Source: Paenibacillus psychroresistens
Lineage (GTDB): Bacteria > Bacillota > Bacilli > Paenibacillales > NBRC-103111
NCBI RefSeq assembly: GCF_009728935.1
Contig: NZ_CP034235.1
Coordinates: 6,647,501 to 6,711,500, forward strand
Length of the DNA stretch: 64,000 nt
Direction: 5' to 3'
Every line of letters begins with the position of its first letter. Within the stretch, counting starts at the first letter, position 1. The position numbers and the translations under genes are program-made. The notes beneath the pieces were generated by a model, which had not been told where the DNA came from, ran no database searches, and saw only the letters and a program-made list of their open reading frames with translations. Shown here piece after piece: positions 44,436 to 53,233 of this stretch.

Positions 44436-45257
44436 TTATCTCCTTATTAAAGCCATATCCCAACAAGCATTAAAAAAAGACATGTCATCGCTTGAAGGGT
44501 TCTGTGCTGTTATATTCAATGTATGCTTAATTTCTTCTAAGGTCGGTATTTGCAGAGAATCCAATTGATCCAATCCATCCGAGTATAGGAGGAGACGACC
44601 TTTTGTACCAAAGCTTAATAAATCATTACAATACACATGGGGTGAGCTGCCTACCGGACCTGATCTACTGTTCCATCTATGCGAGGTGTGGAATTGATCG
44701 CCTAATCTTTCCGTTGACTCTTCATCACTACTCCATAATCGAATACGAATATCGCCTTGCCATATTATTAGAATTCTGCCATTCGGATATAAGGCGCTAG
44801 GAAGATCCACACGAGCAGCCCCATATACGGAGTCACTGCCATGCTCCTTCTTAGCTGCAAGCACCTCTCGCAGAATACCTTGAATATGAGATGGCAGTTC
44901 ATGCTTATCCAGAAGCTCGGTTGCCTCACAAGTAATATCTCGCAAGTATTTATCTATATCGGCTTGTATGGATAAGCTATCTAACTCTGCATGATCATAG
45001 GCAAGTAACCACTTCAACAGCTGATCTCCTAAAAACTTTGCCGCAATATCACCATAGTAGGAAAGGCTAACTCCATCACACACTGTAATAAGCATACAAT
45101 TCTCAGCTGCCAGAAAAGTTAGATAGTCCTGTCCTGGGTCATTTACTTCTCTTGACTCCAACGATCGGTAATACGCATATTGATACTGCCAAATCGAATT
45201 AGATATAGCATGGACTTCCGTCTCTGACTCTTGGGGTAGTCTAATGATCGGTTTCAT
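44436..45257 (-). CDS. PP2C-like protein phosphatase
   Basis: A 273-residue soluble protein. PP2C-type motifs are recognisable though diverged: TVCDGVSLSYYGDIAAKFLG (metal-binding Asp in the position of DGMGG), IIWQGDIRIRLW (GDSR-like), LLLYSDGLDQL and SSDDMSFF (terminal metal-binding Asp). It lies three bases after the VWA gene and six bases before the kinase gene, so kinase and phosphatase are co-expressed. It probably reverses phosphorylation made by the neighbouring kinase. Its activity cannot be judged from sequence alone. Confidence 0.72.
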   Translation of the reverse strand: MKPIIRLPQESETEVHAISNSIWQYQYAYYRSLESREVNDPGQDYLTFLAAENCMLITVCDGVSLSYYGDIAAKFLGDQLLKWLLAYDHAELDSLSIQADIDKYLRDITCEATELLDKHELPSHIQGILREVLAAKKEHGSDSVYGAARVDLPSALYPNGRILIIWQGDIRIRLWSSDEESTERLGDQFHTSHRWNSRSGPVGSSPHVYCNDLLSFGTKGRLLLYSDGLDQLDSLQIPTLEEIKHTLNITAQNPSSDDMSFFNACWDMALIRR

Positions 45258-45260
45258 GAT

Positions 45261-46013
45261 TTAATGAATCGGAGTCGCGGCAGACATTTGAAAGCCAAGC
45301 GAAACCAAATCAGGATTTGTGCCTGGAAACATAAGTAAGGCGCCTTGTGTAAGGCTATAGTTAGATTCAATCATCATCTCACGGTAGCTTTCTGGAATTA
45401 CAGAAGACATTTTTTTAAGCTTATATCCATAATCATCTTGGAAATTTGAATTCTCCATAATGCCTGGCCAACGTTTGGGCTGCTCAATCTCTTTCTCTAG
45501 CAGATCATCTGAAATAAAAATATTCTCAATTAGAATGTGGCCATCCTTTACAGACATGTCCATAATTCTACGCGCGATTGGTTCCGGGTCGTCTCCTGTA
45601 TAAATACCATCTGTCATATGACAAACAAGCGGAGCTGGGCAATCCTGTATAAGCGGCAGCTCTTGTTGCAATAATTTCTCTGCATACAGAAATGCTTGAG
45701 CCGTGTTAGTAAATCTCTGAGTCGATAGCTCAGGTATACCTCCGATAGCCATAAGCTCATCTATTTTTTTGATCCCTCCCAGCAAATCATGAACCTCATC
45801 ACTATAGGCGATAAGCGCAACACGATATCTGGGTGAAATTCTACTCCCTTTAGTTGAGCGGAATACCATTTGGGTCAATGCAACATTCAATGCGTCCATT
45901 ACAATATCCAAACGACGTTTTTCACCTTTTAATAATCCCATTGAACCGCTTATATCAAGCAAATAGATGATAAGTGCCGGGTTCCCTTGCGTCGCTTGAG
46001 TCCTATATTCCAT
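45261..46013 (-). CDS. Von Willebrand factor A domain protein
   Basis: A 250-residue cytosolic protein consisting mainly of one VWA domain. The metal-ion-dependent adhesion site is intact: DISGS (D20, S22, S24), a TNTAQAF-like threonine region and CHMTDGIYTGDDPE. VWA proteins next to kinase/phosphatase pairs are known from several bacterial stress and secretion loci. It could scaffold the complex or be a phosphorylation target. The gene starts behind AAAGGATGG and is tightly linked to the phosphatase gene. Confidence 0.75.
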   Translation of the reverse strand: MEYRTQATQGNPALIIYLLDISGSMGLLKGEKRRLDIVMDALNVALTQMVFRSTKGSRISPRYRVALIAYSDEVHDLLGGIKKIDELMAIGGIPELSTQRFTNTAQAFLYAEKLLQQELPLIQDCPAPLVCHMTDGIYTGDDPEPIARRIMDMSVKDGHILIENIFISDDLLEKEIEQPKRWPGIMENSNFQDDYGYKLKKMSSVIPESYREMMIESNYSLTQGALLMFPGTNPDLVSLGFQMSAATPIH

Positions 46014-46039
46014 GCTGTATCCATCCTTTTATCAACACT

Positions 46040-46438
46040 TTATTTTTTCTTAAAAAAAGACTTAACGGTTGCTTCCTCTTGGATACCCGTTATTGGTTTC
46101 CAGCCAAGTAGCGGGGATTGTTGTTCGGCCGAAGAATAAGAAATATGCCGCGAAATTTGCATATACCCGCCACTAACAATCGAGAAGTCCTTTAAGCATT
46201 TGGATAAAGGGATGTTCATCCATTTTAATTCAGAATCAGCGGCTTGAATTTCAAAATACACCTGACCTTGTTCACTTTCTTGATCTAAATGGAATAATGA
46301 AATAAGCTGTGGTAAATATTCCTTGATCGAAATATTGTCCTGCAGCCCAACATCCAACCATTTACTGCTATCTGTTTGTTCAAAAATGGTCAATTCAACT
46401 ATCAGTTTAAACACTCCTTTAAAAATACCTTTTATCAT
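46040..46438 (-). CDS. YukD/EsaB-like ubiquitin-fold protein
   Basis: The protein begins its ubiquitin-like part at KLIVELTIFEQTDSSKWLDVGLQDNISIKEYLPQL, followed by strands (QVYFEIQAADSELKW) and SKCLKDFSIVSGGYMQISRH. That is the order seen in the T7SS protein YukD. ATG 46438 has no clear ribosome binding site; AAAGGAG inside the frame would fit a CTG at 46405, which would trim the first 11 residues. It is the only small cytosolic T7SS component found. A C-terminal extension of about 35 residues is unique. Confidence 0.6.
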   Translation of the reverse strand: MIKGIFKGVFKLIVELTIFEQTDSSKWLDVGLQDNISIKEYLPQLISLFHLDQESEQGQVYFEIQAADSELKWMNIPLSKCLKDFSIVSGGYMQISRHISYSSAEQQSPLLGWKPITGIQEEATVKSFFKKK

Positions 46439-46487
46439 AAATTCTTGTTCTAGTTTTCTATGTATAACAATTTCTTTATATAATTTT

Positions 46488-46522
46488 AAAAATGGCTATG
46501 CATAAATTGCATAGCCATTTTT
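46488..46522 (-). terminator. Strong hairpin terminator after the WXG100 gene
   Basis: AAAAATGGCTATGCA and its exact complement enclose a 5-base loop, giving a 15-bp perfect stem with A/T-rich ends that could work in both directions. It lies 11 bp past the stop of the WXG100 gene on the minus strand. Confidence 0.8.
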
Positions 46523-46533
46523 AAGATTATTAA

Positions 46534-46851
46534 CTAAAATCCTGTTGTTGCTGTTGTTTTACCAAGAGCTTTGCTTATTGCCTCATCAGCTTTTAGGTAG
46601 ATATCAGAGGAATCATGTAGAAACTTGGCATATTCACCTAACATTAGATGAAGTGGATCCATTGCAGATGTTTTCAAACGCCCGAATTCCTCTGCATAAT
46701 TTTTCTGTGCCGTGCTATCCCAAGCCTCATTGAGTGATTTAATCAAGTCATTTGCATTTCTTATTAAAGTTTCAAATTCCGTTTGAAAACCATACATTTT
46801 CTGACTTTTTCCTTCTAATTCTCCATATGATACTTTAATATCTGTTGCCAT
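46534..46851 (-). CDS. WXG100-family protein (EsxA-like)
   Basis: A 105-residue helical-hairpin protein behind GAAGGGAATGG. It has the family length and features: two long helices separated by a turn with W44 (EAWDSTAQ; serine takes the place of glycine in WxG), and a C-terminal Y-x-x-x-D export signal (YLKAD, Y85-D89). WXG100 proteins are exported as dimers by EssC-type ATPases and are needed for secretion of other substrates. It is followed by a strong terminator and preceded by a second helical protein. Confidence 0.85.
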   Translation of the reverse strand: MATDIKVSYGELEGKSQKMYGFQTEFETLIRNANDLIKSLNEAWDSTAQKNYAEEFGRLKTSAMDPLHLMLGEYAKFLHDSSDIYLKADEAISKALGKTTATTGF

Positions 46852-46929
46852 TTAAACCATTCCCTTCAAATTAAATTCTATTATTTAAACTCTTTCCGTT
46901 TCAGGGAAAAAGAAGAAATCCATCTCATA

Positions 46930-47307
46930 TTATTTCACAATTTTATTTCCAGCTGCTACTTTCGCTGATGCTTCTCGTTCAGCGGCTTGTCTTCTTGCAG
47001 AAGCTTCTCTTTCTGCAGCTTCTCTTCTAAGCTGGGCCTGCCTTGCTTCTTCGATACGAATTTCCTCCGCCTGCAAAGTAACTGCGATTGAATTCACACT
47101 GCTCTGAAGCGATTCGAGCATGGATTTGAACTTACCCATATCTTTAATCCAGTTTTCGCACTTTTGTTGGAAATCTAATTGGCCAAATTCATTCCAGTAG
47201 CTTGAAATATTAGCCGTTTTTAGAGTCATTTCAGTTACAAGATCATTAGAGCTTGTAATAAGTGGATTAATCTTTGGCACAGTTCCAAAAACATAGGAGG
47301 ATTGCAT
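46930..47307 (-). CDS. Small helical T7SS-associated protein (WXG100-like)
   Basis: A 125-residue protein starting at ATG 47307 behind TAAGGAATG. The first helix leads into a turn with tryptophan (SSYWNEFGQLDFQQKCENWI) as in WXG100 proteins, followed by a second long helix. The tail is a highly charged repeat (REAAEREASARRQAAEREAS) with no typical Y-x-x-x-D signal. It may be a partner of the EsxA-like protein or a diverged substrate. Lies five bases after 47312-48001. Confidence 0.5.
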   Translation of the reverse strand: MQSSYVFGTVPKINPLITSSNDLVTEMTLKTANISSYWNEFGQLDFQQKCENWIKDMGKFKSMLESLQSSVNSIAVTLQAEEIRIEEARQAQLRREAAEREASARRQAAEREASAKVAAGNKIVK

Positions 47308-47311
47308 ATTA

Positions 47312-48001
47312 TCATTCCTTACCTGTTATAAATTGAGTGGTTTGTGTCATCATCATATTAAATTCAATCGGGACAAGAGAATATATGAGGGGCTCATTAT
47401 CAGGAATCATATTAAAGCTTACTCGCAACAATTTGTTGTCGGCTATGATGAAGCTTGATTCTCTAACATCGTCTATTAAATCATTAAGAATTGTAAAAGA
47501 ATTTAGAGTGCAATAATGGGTTAGATTATTAACCGAATCTACCTTTTCTTGCTTAAATTCAAATTCATAGGCCGCTTGTAGGCCATTTCTCTCAACAATC
47601 ATCATTTGCAAGTCATGTAATGCCCAAATACGTTTAAAACTATAAGCTTCTGTTTGGTCTTGAGTTAATTCAACTAGTTCGCTCTCACGAAAGAAGTATT
47701 GATAAGACTTTATCACTCCGTTTATTCGAACTGTCTGATTAATTACTCTACTACAAAAGGCTATGATAGAAAGCTCTTCAAAAATATCACTAGCAATTTC
47801 AAGAGTTCCGTCGAAATTAACTTGTATTAATAGTTTCTTTTCCAGTTTTCGCTGGACATCGGCCAATTCAACCTTAAGTTCGGCTGTAGATAAGGAGGAA
47901 TAATCGATTTCTATTCCTGGTAGAACTCTCCCCCCAATTATTGCGATTAAATAGCTGAGCTCACCTGATGAAATGGATATAGAACCTTTTGTTGTAAGCA
48001 C
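47312..48001 (-). CDS. Uncharacterised T7SS-locus protein
   Basis: A 229-residue soluble protein. GTG 48001, seven bases past GGGAGGGAG, is the best start; a TTG one codon earlier is also possible. The chain is mixed alpha/beta with long strand-like stretches (ISISSGELSYLIAII, LIQVNFDGTLEIASD, VRINGVIKSYQYFF) and no membrane segment. It directly precedes the WXG100-like genes, so a substrate chaperone (EspG-like in role) is one possibility, but no sequence family is recognised. Confidence 0.5.
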   Translation of the reverse strand: MLTTKGSISISSGELSYLIAIIGGRVLPGIEIDYSSLSTAELKVELADVQRKLEKKLLIQVNFDGTLEIASDIFEELSIIAFCSRVINQTVRINGVIKSYQYFFRESELVELTQDQTEAYSFKRIWALHDLQMMIVERNGLQAAYEFEFKQEKVDSVNNLTHYCTLNSFTILNDLIDDVRESSFIIADNKLLRVSFNMIPDNEPLIYSLVPIEFNMMMTQTTQFITGKE

Positions 48002-48031
48002 CAAAAAACTCCCTCCCTGCCACCTATTTCC

Positions 48032-48060
48032 ATATTATACGAATTGCTAAATTACGTCAA
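48032..48060 (-). promoter_or_regulatory. Sigma-A-type promoter for the WXG100 unit
   Basis: On the minus strand TTGACG (48060-48055) and TAATAT (48037-48032) are separated by 17 bases, with TATAAT overlapping. It lies about 31 bp before GTG 48001, between essC and the following genes, so the substrate genes can be transcribed separately from essC. Confidence 0.6.
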
Positions 48061-48086
48061 TATTTTGCAATTTTAGACATTATCAA

Positions 48087-51000
48087 CTAAATTGGCAATT
48101 TTATTTTTACTTTTTGATTTTTGCGGAATAACCAGCCAATTCCTTCACCCATATCACGGTTTTGCTCGGAATAGGGTATTCCGTTCATTTCTTGTGAAAA
48201 GGCAGTGTGCTGCTGCAGTGATCCACCTGTGACAATCGCACATTTTCTTTCCAATAATGGACTTACGAAATCCAAAGTATTCTTCAGTTTATTGATATCA
48301 TTTGCTGGCGAACAGATGAATAAGTAAATCCCTAGTCCGTTACCAAACATAGTTATTTTATCCATTTTTTTAAGTATATCCTCATTCATTAATTTACTGG
48401 CATGTTGTAAATCCGTTATACAAATAAATTGTCTTGAATAATGCTTTTGAATAAACTGATACTCATCAAATGTATCGGGGTCTTGAGATTTAGCTGAAGC
48501 CTCGCGAATAGAATCCTTCCTTGTTTGCATTTCATCGATGATGCGATCAATAAATTCCTGTAATGGATCACTTGCGATAATGTATGAATCAATTTCCAGT
48601 GTTTTTTTGAGTAATTGTAACGGTGATTTGATCCCTTCGATTACATGTATTAAAATTTCCTGTGTTTCAAATGATTTACGCCAAATAGGAACCAAGGCAT
48701 GGATCATTTGGTTAGCCTGAGCAAGGTCAGAATAAGAAAACAGACAGCTAAAAAATTCCTCAAGCTTGAAATATACAGGCAAGGTTTCTTCCAATTCCAA
48801 CCCGACTGGAAATAATTCGGTCAGTTCATTTTCGGGAATATTATCTATATTACATCTGCCTATTAACTCTTCCGCACTTAACTTAGCTGGGATAGTTGGA
48901 ACCTTTTTAGCTCTCCTTCCCTTCCAGCTTTGATTAATTTGTTTGCATTGTTTACGAATCCCAAGTGCTATTTCCTCATCTGTTGCTCCTTCATAAGGTA
49001 AAGCTGTATGAAACTCAAGTGGCATTTCAATTTTCACTAACCCTCTACCCGGAACATTAGCAGGCTCAAGTCCGTTCGTTCGCCCAACAAGTGCATAATA
49101 ATCATTCTTATCTGCCATTTGCAGGGTGATACTTTGGCGCACATTCTGAGTAATTTTATAAGAAAATGTATTGCCGGATGTTCCAGTTAATATCAAATGA
49201 ATACCATAATTGCCACCTTCACGTATCAACATAATTAAAAAAGCCACTGCATCATTATAATTTTCTGAAAAGGCTGTGAAGTTATCCAGAATAATTACTA
49301 TAGCCGGTATCGGTAAGCTTGATAAATTTCTAAATGCAAAGATGTTCCCTACACCTTCTGCAGCAAATAATCGTTTGCGATTCTCCAATTCCTGCGTAAG
49401 CATTTTGAATAGCTTTAAAAGCTTGTCCTCTTCTTCTAAATAAAGGACATCCCCTAAATGCGGAAGCTCATGAAACACAGCTAATGTGCGTGATCCAAAA
49501 TCCAACAAATACAAATTCAAATCATCTGCTGTATACGAAGTAACAAGATCGATAATTATTGATTTTAAGAGCGTGGTTTTTCCACTATTCGGTACACCAT
49601 ATATTAGAATATGCCCTTCTTTGCCTAAGTCCATTTGTAAGGAGAATTGGATCTGTGCTGCTGGATTGTCTACAATTCCAACTGTGAAAGTTAAGCCTTC
49701 CTTCGATGCGCTTCTTTTGGTCTTTTCTCCCATTACATTTTTAATATTATAGCAATCCTCTAAAGATAATCGCTCTGGTAAGGGCATTAACCAAAGTGGC
49801 TTTACAGCCTTAATATCACTGTCCTTTATTACTTGCTTAATTTGCTCTACAACTGCATCTAGCTGTGATATTTTCTTCCCCTCTGATAGTAATACAACTT
49901 GATTGCGTTTAATTGCTGTCCGATTCCCATTCAATTCAATCTTATAAAAAGTTTGATCAGACTCTATCACTTCGTTTACTTGATAAGGTGCGCCACTCCA
50001 AGCAGATTGAAATAAAGTAAAAACTTCATTATTACCTACTTGTAAATATCCGCGACCTTTCTCTTTTATTTCAGCCGCTTCTGGACGCTTTAGCATTTCT
50101 TGACTATCTGACACATCTTGGACCTTTAGGCAAAGCTTAAAACGAGAATTACTCCATATCTGATCATTTACTACCCCAGAAGGCTTTTGAGTAGCTAAGA
50201 TTAAATGAATACCTAAGCTTCTGCCGACACGTGCTGCACTGACTAACTCAACCATAAATTCAGGCTGATCCGACTTTAACTCCGCAAATTCATCGACAAT
50301 GATAAAGAGATGAGGCAATGGTTCCTTTGCGACTCCATCCCGATAATTAACAATATAGGCATCAATGCTATTGACACCGATTTCTCCAAAAAGAACCTGC
50401 CTACGCTTTAATTCACTTTTAATAGAAACTAGCGCACGGTTTATTTCGTTACCACCTAAATTAGTTATGGTTCCAATTAAATGTGGCATCCCAATAAAGG
50501 CATTAGCCATACCTCCACCTTTATAGTCAACAATGACCATGGATACTTCATGTGGATGATAATTTACTGCTAATGCTAGAATTAATGCTTGCAGCAGCTC
50601 ACTTTTTCCTGAGCCTGTAGTACCTGCTACAAGACCATGTGGGCCATAGAATTTTTCATGCATGTCAAACATGAATAGCTTACCGCCGCTTTCTTTCCCT
50701 AATGGAACAGCCATTGTGCGATTAGCTTGATTCTTAGTCCATCTATTTAGAATACCTAGCTCTTCCACTCTCTCAACCTGAAATAACTCTAAAAAAGTAA
50801 CTAGTGAAGGAATTTTATTCTTCCCCCCCGTTTCTTTTAATTTAATTGGTGCTAATTGTCGAGCGAATTGTTCGGCTTTATGCTTACCAACAAAATCAAG
50901 AATTATATTCTCATTATAATCGCTTAATACTTGGGCCTGATCTCTTCTAATAATGCCTATCCTATCGGAAACCTCAATGATAGTCTGACAATTCAATGGT

Positions 51001-52085
51001 AAATTTACATCTATGCGTTCCGTAAGAAATACACTTGTTAATCCGAGTGATGGTTGATTGGAGAGTAAATAATTAAAAAATTCGAGACTCTCTAGAAGCT
51101 CCGGCGCTAAAACAAAAAAAACATAATGGGGCAATCGATTCTGGTTACTATTTTCTGAAAACCCATTCTTTCGTGACTCGCGAGATTTCAGTTGTTGTTG
51201 TACTTCTTCTACTATTTTTAGAACATTTGTTGAGTCTGAGGCCATAAATCTAGTTTGCTGATCATCACTCCAAACGTGCGGCAGCCATCTAAGCCATTCC
51301 CATTGCTCCTTCTCTTCCTCGGAGTATATAAATATCGTTTTAACCTCGTCATATCCGTGATGTGTAGTTAAATGAAGAATCAACGAGTTGATTACCTCAC
51401 TTAATCTATTACGCTTTCCAACCAACCCCAGTATCCCAATATCGCGAATCGGAAGCACAAAAGGAATATCCTTCACAACTGTTAATGGCTCACATTTCTT
51501 CATTAGCTCGCTTAGAAGTAAATCTTCTTCATCTAATGCTTTGTTTTCTTGTGGAAATTTAACCTTTAGCTTTAAAGCTTGAGTCCCTATCCCTACCCGA
51601 GTATGAAGAAAATCTGTTTCAATAGAAGTTCTTTCCCACAAGCTCTTATCCATGTTTTTCACGATTTCGATACAGATATCTGTATTAGGGTGGATTAAAG
51701 ACATGACTTCCTTTTGATTCACATTTGCGCTTTGCAGCTTTTGCACAACCATATCCATATATTCCATATATTTAGCTTTTTTCTCGGCTTCTTGTTTTTT
51801 ATGTTTACGAATCGAAGAAACATAATTCACAATGGAAACAATTATAGTAATCAAAGTCATGCCCACAACCGAATAAATCATCGTTTTCGATTTCATCAAT
51901 ATGGAAGTAATTACAGTCATCATCATCATCGCTATAGGTGGAAATAACATATTAAGCCATGAAATCGAGGGTTTACTCGATCTATTGGAATTTTTCTCAA
52001 TACTAATTTCGCTTATTTGAATGGCTGGTATAATTCGAGGAGTTCGCTGAACCATGTAGCCCAGACGCTCTTTGTTGCTAATCAT
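48087..52085 (-). CDS. essC: EssC/FtsK-SpoIIIE-type T7SS ATPase
   Basis: A 1332-residue membrane ATPase starting at ATG 52085 behind GGGGGAGAAGG. Two adjacent membrane helices lie at about residues 45-90. The first FtsK domain has Walker A GTTGSGKSE (near 490) and a Walker-B-like LFIIVDEFAEL (near 600). The second has GVPNSGKTT (near 830) and AIVIILDNF (near 930). A third, degenerate ATPase-like domain ends the protein. The N-terminal FHA domains of Staphylococcus EssC are not apparent, making this one shorter. It is the motor that recognises WXG100-type signals and exports substrates. Confidence 0.85.
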   Translation of the reverse strand: MISNKERLGYMVQRTPRIIPAIQISEISIEKNSNRSSKPSISWLNMLFPPIAMMMMTVITSILMKSKTMIYSVVGMTLITIIVSIVNYVSSIRKHKKQEAEKKAKYMEYMDMVVQKLQSANVNQKEVMSLIHPNTDICIEIVKNMDKSLWERTSIETDFLHTRVGIGTQALKLKVKFPQENKALDEEDLLLSELMKKCEPLTVVKDIPFVLPIRDIGILGLVGKRNRLSEVINSLILHLTTHHGYDEVKTIFIYSEEEKEQWEWLRWLPHVWSDDQQTRFMASDSTNVLKIVEEVQQQLKSRESRKNGFSENSNQNRLPHYVFFVLAPELLESLEFFNYLLSNQPSLGLTSVFLTERIDVNLPLNCQTIIEVSDRIGIIRRDQAQVLSDYNENIILDFVGKHKAEQFARQLAPIKLKETGGKNKIPSLVTFLELFQVERVEELGILNRWTKNQANRTMAVPLGKESGGKLFMFDMHEKFYGPHGLVAGTTGSGKSELLQALILALAVNYHPHEVSMVIVDYKGGGMANAFIGMPHLIGTITNLGGNEINRALVSIKSELKRRQVLFGEIGVNSIDAYIVNYRDGVAKEPLPHLFIIVDEFAELKSDQPEFMVELVSAARVGRSLGIHLILATQKPSGVVNDQIWSNSRFKLCLKVQDVSDSQEMLKRPEAAEIKEKGRGYLQVGNNEVFTLFQSAWSGAPYQVNEVIESDQTFYKIELNGNRTAIKRNQVVLLSEGKKISQLDAVVEQIKQVIKDSDIKAVKPLWLMPLPERLSLEDCYNIKNVMGEKTKRSASKEGLTFTVGIVDNPAAQIQFSLQMDLGKEGHILIYGVPNSGKTTLLKSIIIDLVTSYTADDLNLYLLDFGSRTLAVFHELPHLGDVLYLEEEDKLLKLFKMLTQELENRKRLFAAEGVGNIFAFRNLSSLPIPAIVIILDNFTAFSENYNDAVAFLIMLIREGGNYGIHLILTGTSGNTFSYKITQNVRQSITLQMADKNDYYALVGRTNGLEPANVPGRGLVKIEMPLEFHTALPYEGATDEEIALGIRKQCKQINQSWKGRRAKKVPTIPAKLSAEELIGRCNIDNIPENELTELFPVGLELEETLPVYFKLEEFFSCLFSYSDLAQANQMIHALVPIWRKSFETQEILIHVIEGIKSPLQLLKKTLEIDSYIIASDPLQEFIDRIIDEMQTRKDSIREASAKSQDPDTFDEYQFIQKHYSRQFICITDLQHASKLMNEDILKKMDKITMFGNGLGIYLFICSPANDINKLKNTLDFVSPLLERKCAIVTGGSLQQHTAFSQEMNGIPYSEQNRDMGEGIGWLFRKNQKVKIKLPI

Positions 52086-52171
52086 ATCCTTCTCCCCCTA
52101 TTAATTTTATTCAAGATCCTTTAAACTTGTTTAAATATGTACTTTATTTAGTATTTGTAAGGGGGATTCTA

Positions 52172-52543
52172 GTGAAAACGAGTGAATTATCAGCTATTGA
52201 ATTCTCAGCTCGATTCGGTAAAGACAAGATTATTCCAGGTCCATTCTCTTATTTTTTATGTGATAATGGATTGGGTCTTATTAAAGACAATATTAAAAAA
52301 TCGATCGAGGTTTTGGCAGCCGCCGAAATCAGCCATGTTGAACTCACCCTTGAAGACGAATTAGCCTTATTATCCTTAGTTTGTGGTGAGTTCAGTGAAG
52401 AGATTATCATTCCTAAACACGATACACTTATGGACTACGAAGCCAGAGAAAAGAGCACTTCAAGAAATCAAAACACAATTTGGGGATTATTCTTTACTTT
52501 CATCGTCATTTGTTTAGTAATATGTGTTTATATATTTCGCTAA
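52172..52543 (+). CDS. Tail-anchored membrane protein, divergent from essC
   Basis: GTG 52172 follows AAGGGGG at good spacing; the upstream ATG at 52127 would put 15 hydrophobic residues ahead of that site. The 123-residue product has a small acidic cytosolic domain (LEDELALLSLVCGEFSEEII) and a single C-terminal membrane helix (WGLFFTFIVICLVICVYIF), so it is a tail-anchored protein facing the cytosol. It is the only plus-strand gene in the T7SS locus, transcribed away from essC across an 86-bp gap that must hold both promoters. Its stop lies three bases from that of the convergent gene at 52547. Family unknown. Confidence 0.6.
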   Translation: MKTSELSAIEFSARFGKDKIIPGPFSYFLCDNGLGLIKDNIKKSIEVLAAAEISHVELTLEDELALLSLVCGEFSEEIIIPKHDTLMDYEAREKSTSRNQNTIWGLFFTFIVICLVICVYIFR

Positions 52544-52546
52544 AAA

Positions 52547-52903
52547 TTATTTCTTTAAATTCATATGCTTAATGAAGCCAGAAAATTTGTCCGCCGTTGA
52601 GGAAACTTCCTGCTTATCTCGAGCTAATTGAGCAGCTCCAGCTAATTTCCCTTCAATAAAGATATTCGTAGACATAAGCGTTTCCTTAAGAACCCCCATA
52701 ACCTCATTCATATTGGAAATGGCTTCCCGAGCAGAAATAGCCTGTTCAGCAGATAATTCATTTTGAAAGGAAGGATCGTTAAGCGTTGAAAGCTCAAGTT
52801 GGATTCTTTGCATGCTAGCTTCAGCCTTTTGACCGAAACGTCGACTTTCTAGATATATAGTTTCCAATTGTCTTACATCAAAAATATTCGTTTTACCTCC
52901 CAT
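52547..52903 (-). CDS. Small helical T7SS-locus protein
   Basis: A 118-residue protein behind GGAGGGAAAG. It is almost entirely helical (RQLETIYLESRRFGQKAEASMQRI, AISAREAISNMNEVMGVLKETL), with no WXG motif, signal peptide or Y-x-x-x-D. Size and helical-hairpin character match substrate partners and Lap-type chaperones of T7SS effectors. Paired with 52916-53179 twelve bases upstream. Function inferred from context only. Confidence 0.5.
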   Translation of the reverse strand: MGGKTNIFDVRQLETIYLESRRFGQKAEASMQRIQLELSTLNDPSFQNELSAEQAISAREAISNMNEVMGVLKETLMSTNIFIEGKLAGAAQLARDKQEVSSTADKFSGFIKHMNLKK

Positions 52904-52915
52904 TTACTTTCCCTC

Positions 52916-53179
52916 CTATACTATTTTCCGAATTAATGGAGACTCTTTGGCTGAGTTTACTAATCCAACCTGTACATCTGTAACTACTCCACTTAATTTT
53001 AGAAATTCATCCTCCAATAATTCATATTTATCCTTTAGAATTTTTATAAACGTTAAGTCACATTCATCAGCTGCCTCATCATAAATTACCCGAAGCTGCT
53101 GCAAATCTAAACAAAGAGTTTGTATCTCTTTAACGATGATTGACATTGACTTTTGTACTTGTTCATGATTACTAAGCAT
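52916..53179 (-). CDS. Small helical T7SS-locus protein
   Basis: ATG 53179 is chosen at good spacing from GGAGTG; a GTG at 53188 is an alternative. The product (87 aa) consists of two helices (VQKSMSIIVKEIQTLCLDLQQLR and LKDKYELLEDEFLKLSGVVTDV), the size and shape of a WXG100-like partner, but W and G are absent. It lies in an operon with the next two genes. Family not recognised. Confidence 0.5.
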   Translation of the reverse strand: MLSNHEQVQKSMSIIVKEIQTLCLDLQQLRVIYDEAADECDLTFIKILKDKYELLEDEFLKLSGVVTDVQVGLVNSAKESPLIRKIV

Positions 53180-53233
53180 GTTATTCACTCCATTCCATTT
53201 TTTCTAATCCTACTTAATAAACTTATCCATGAA

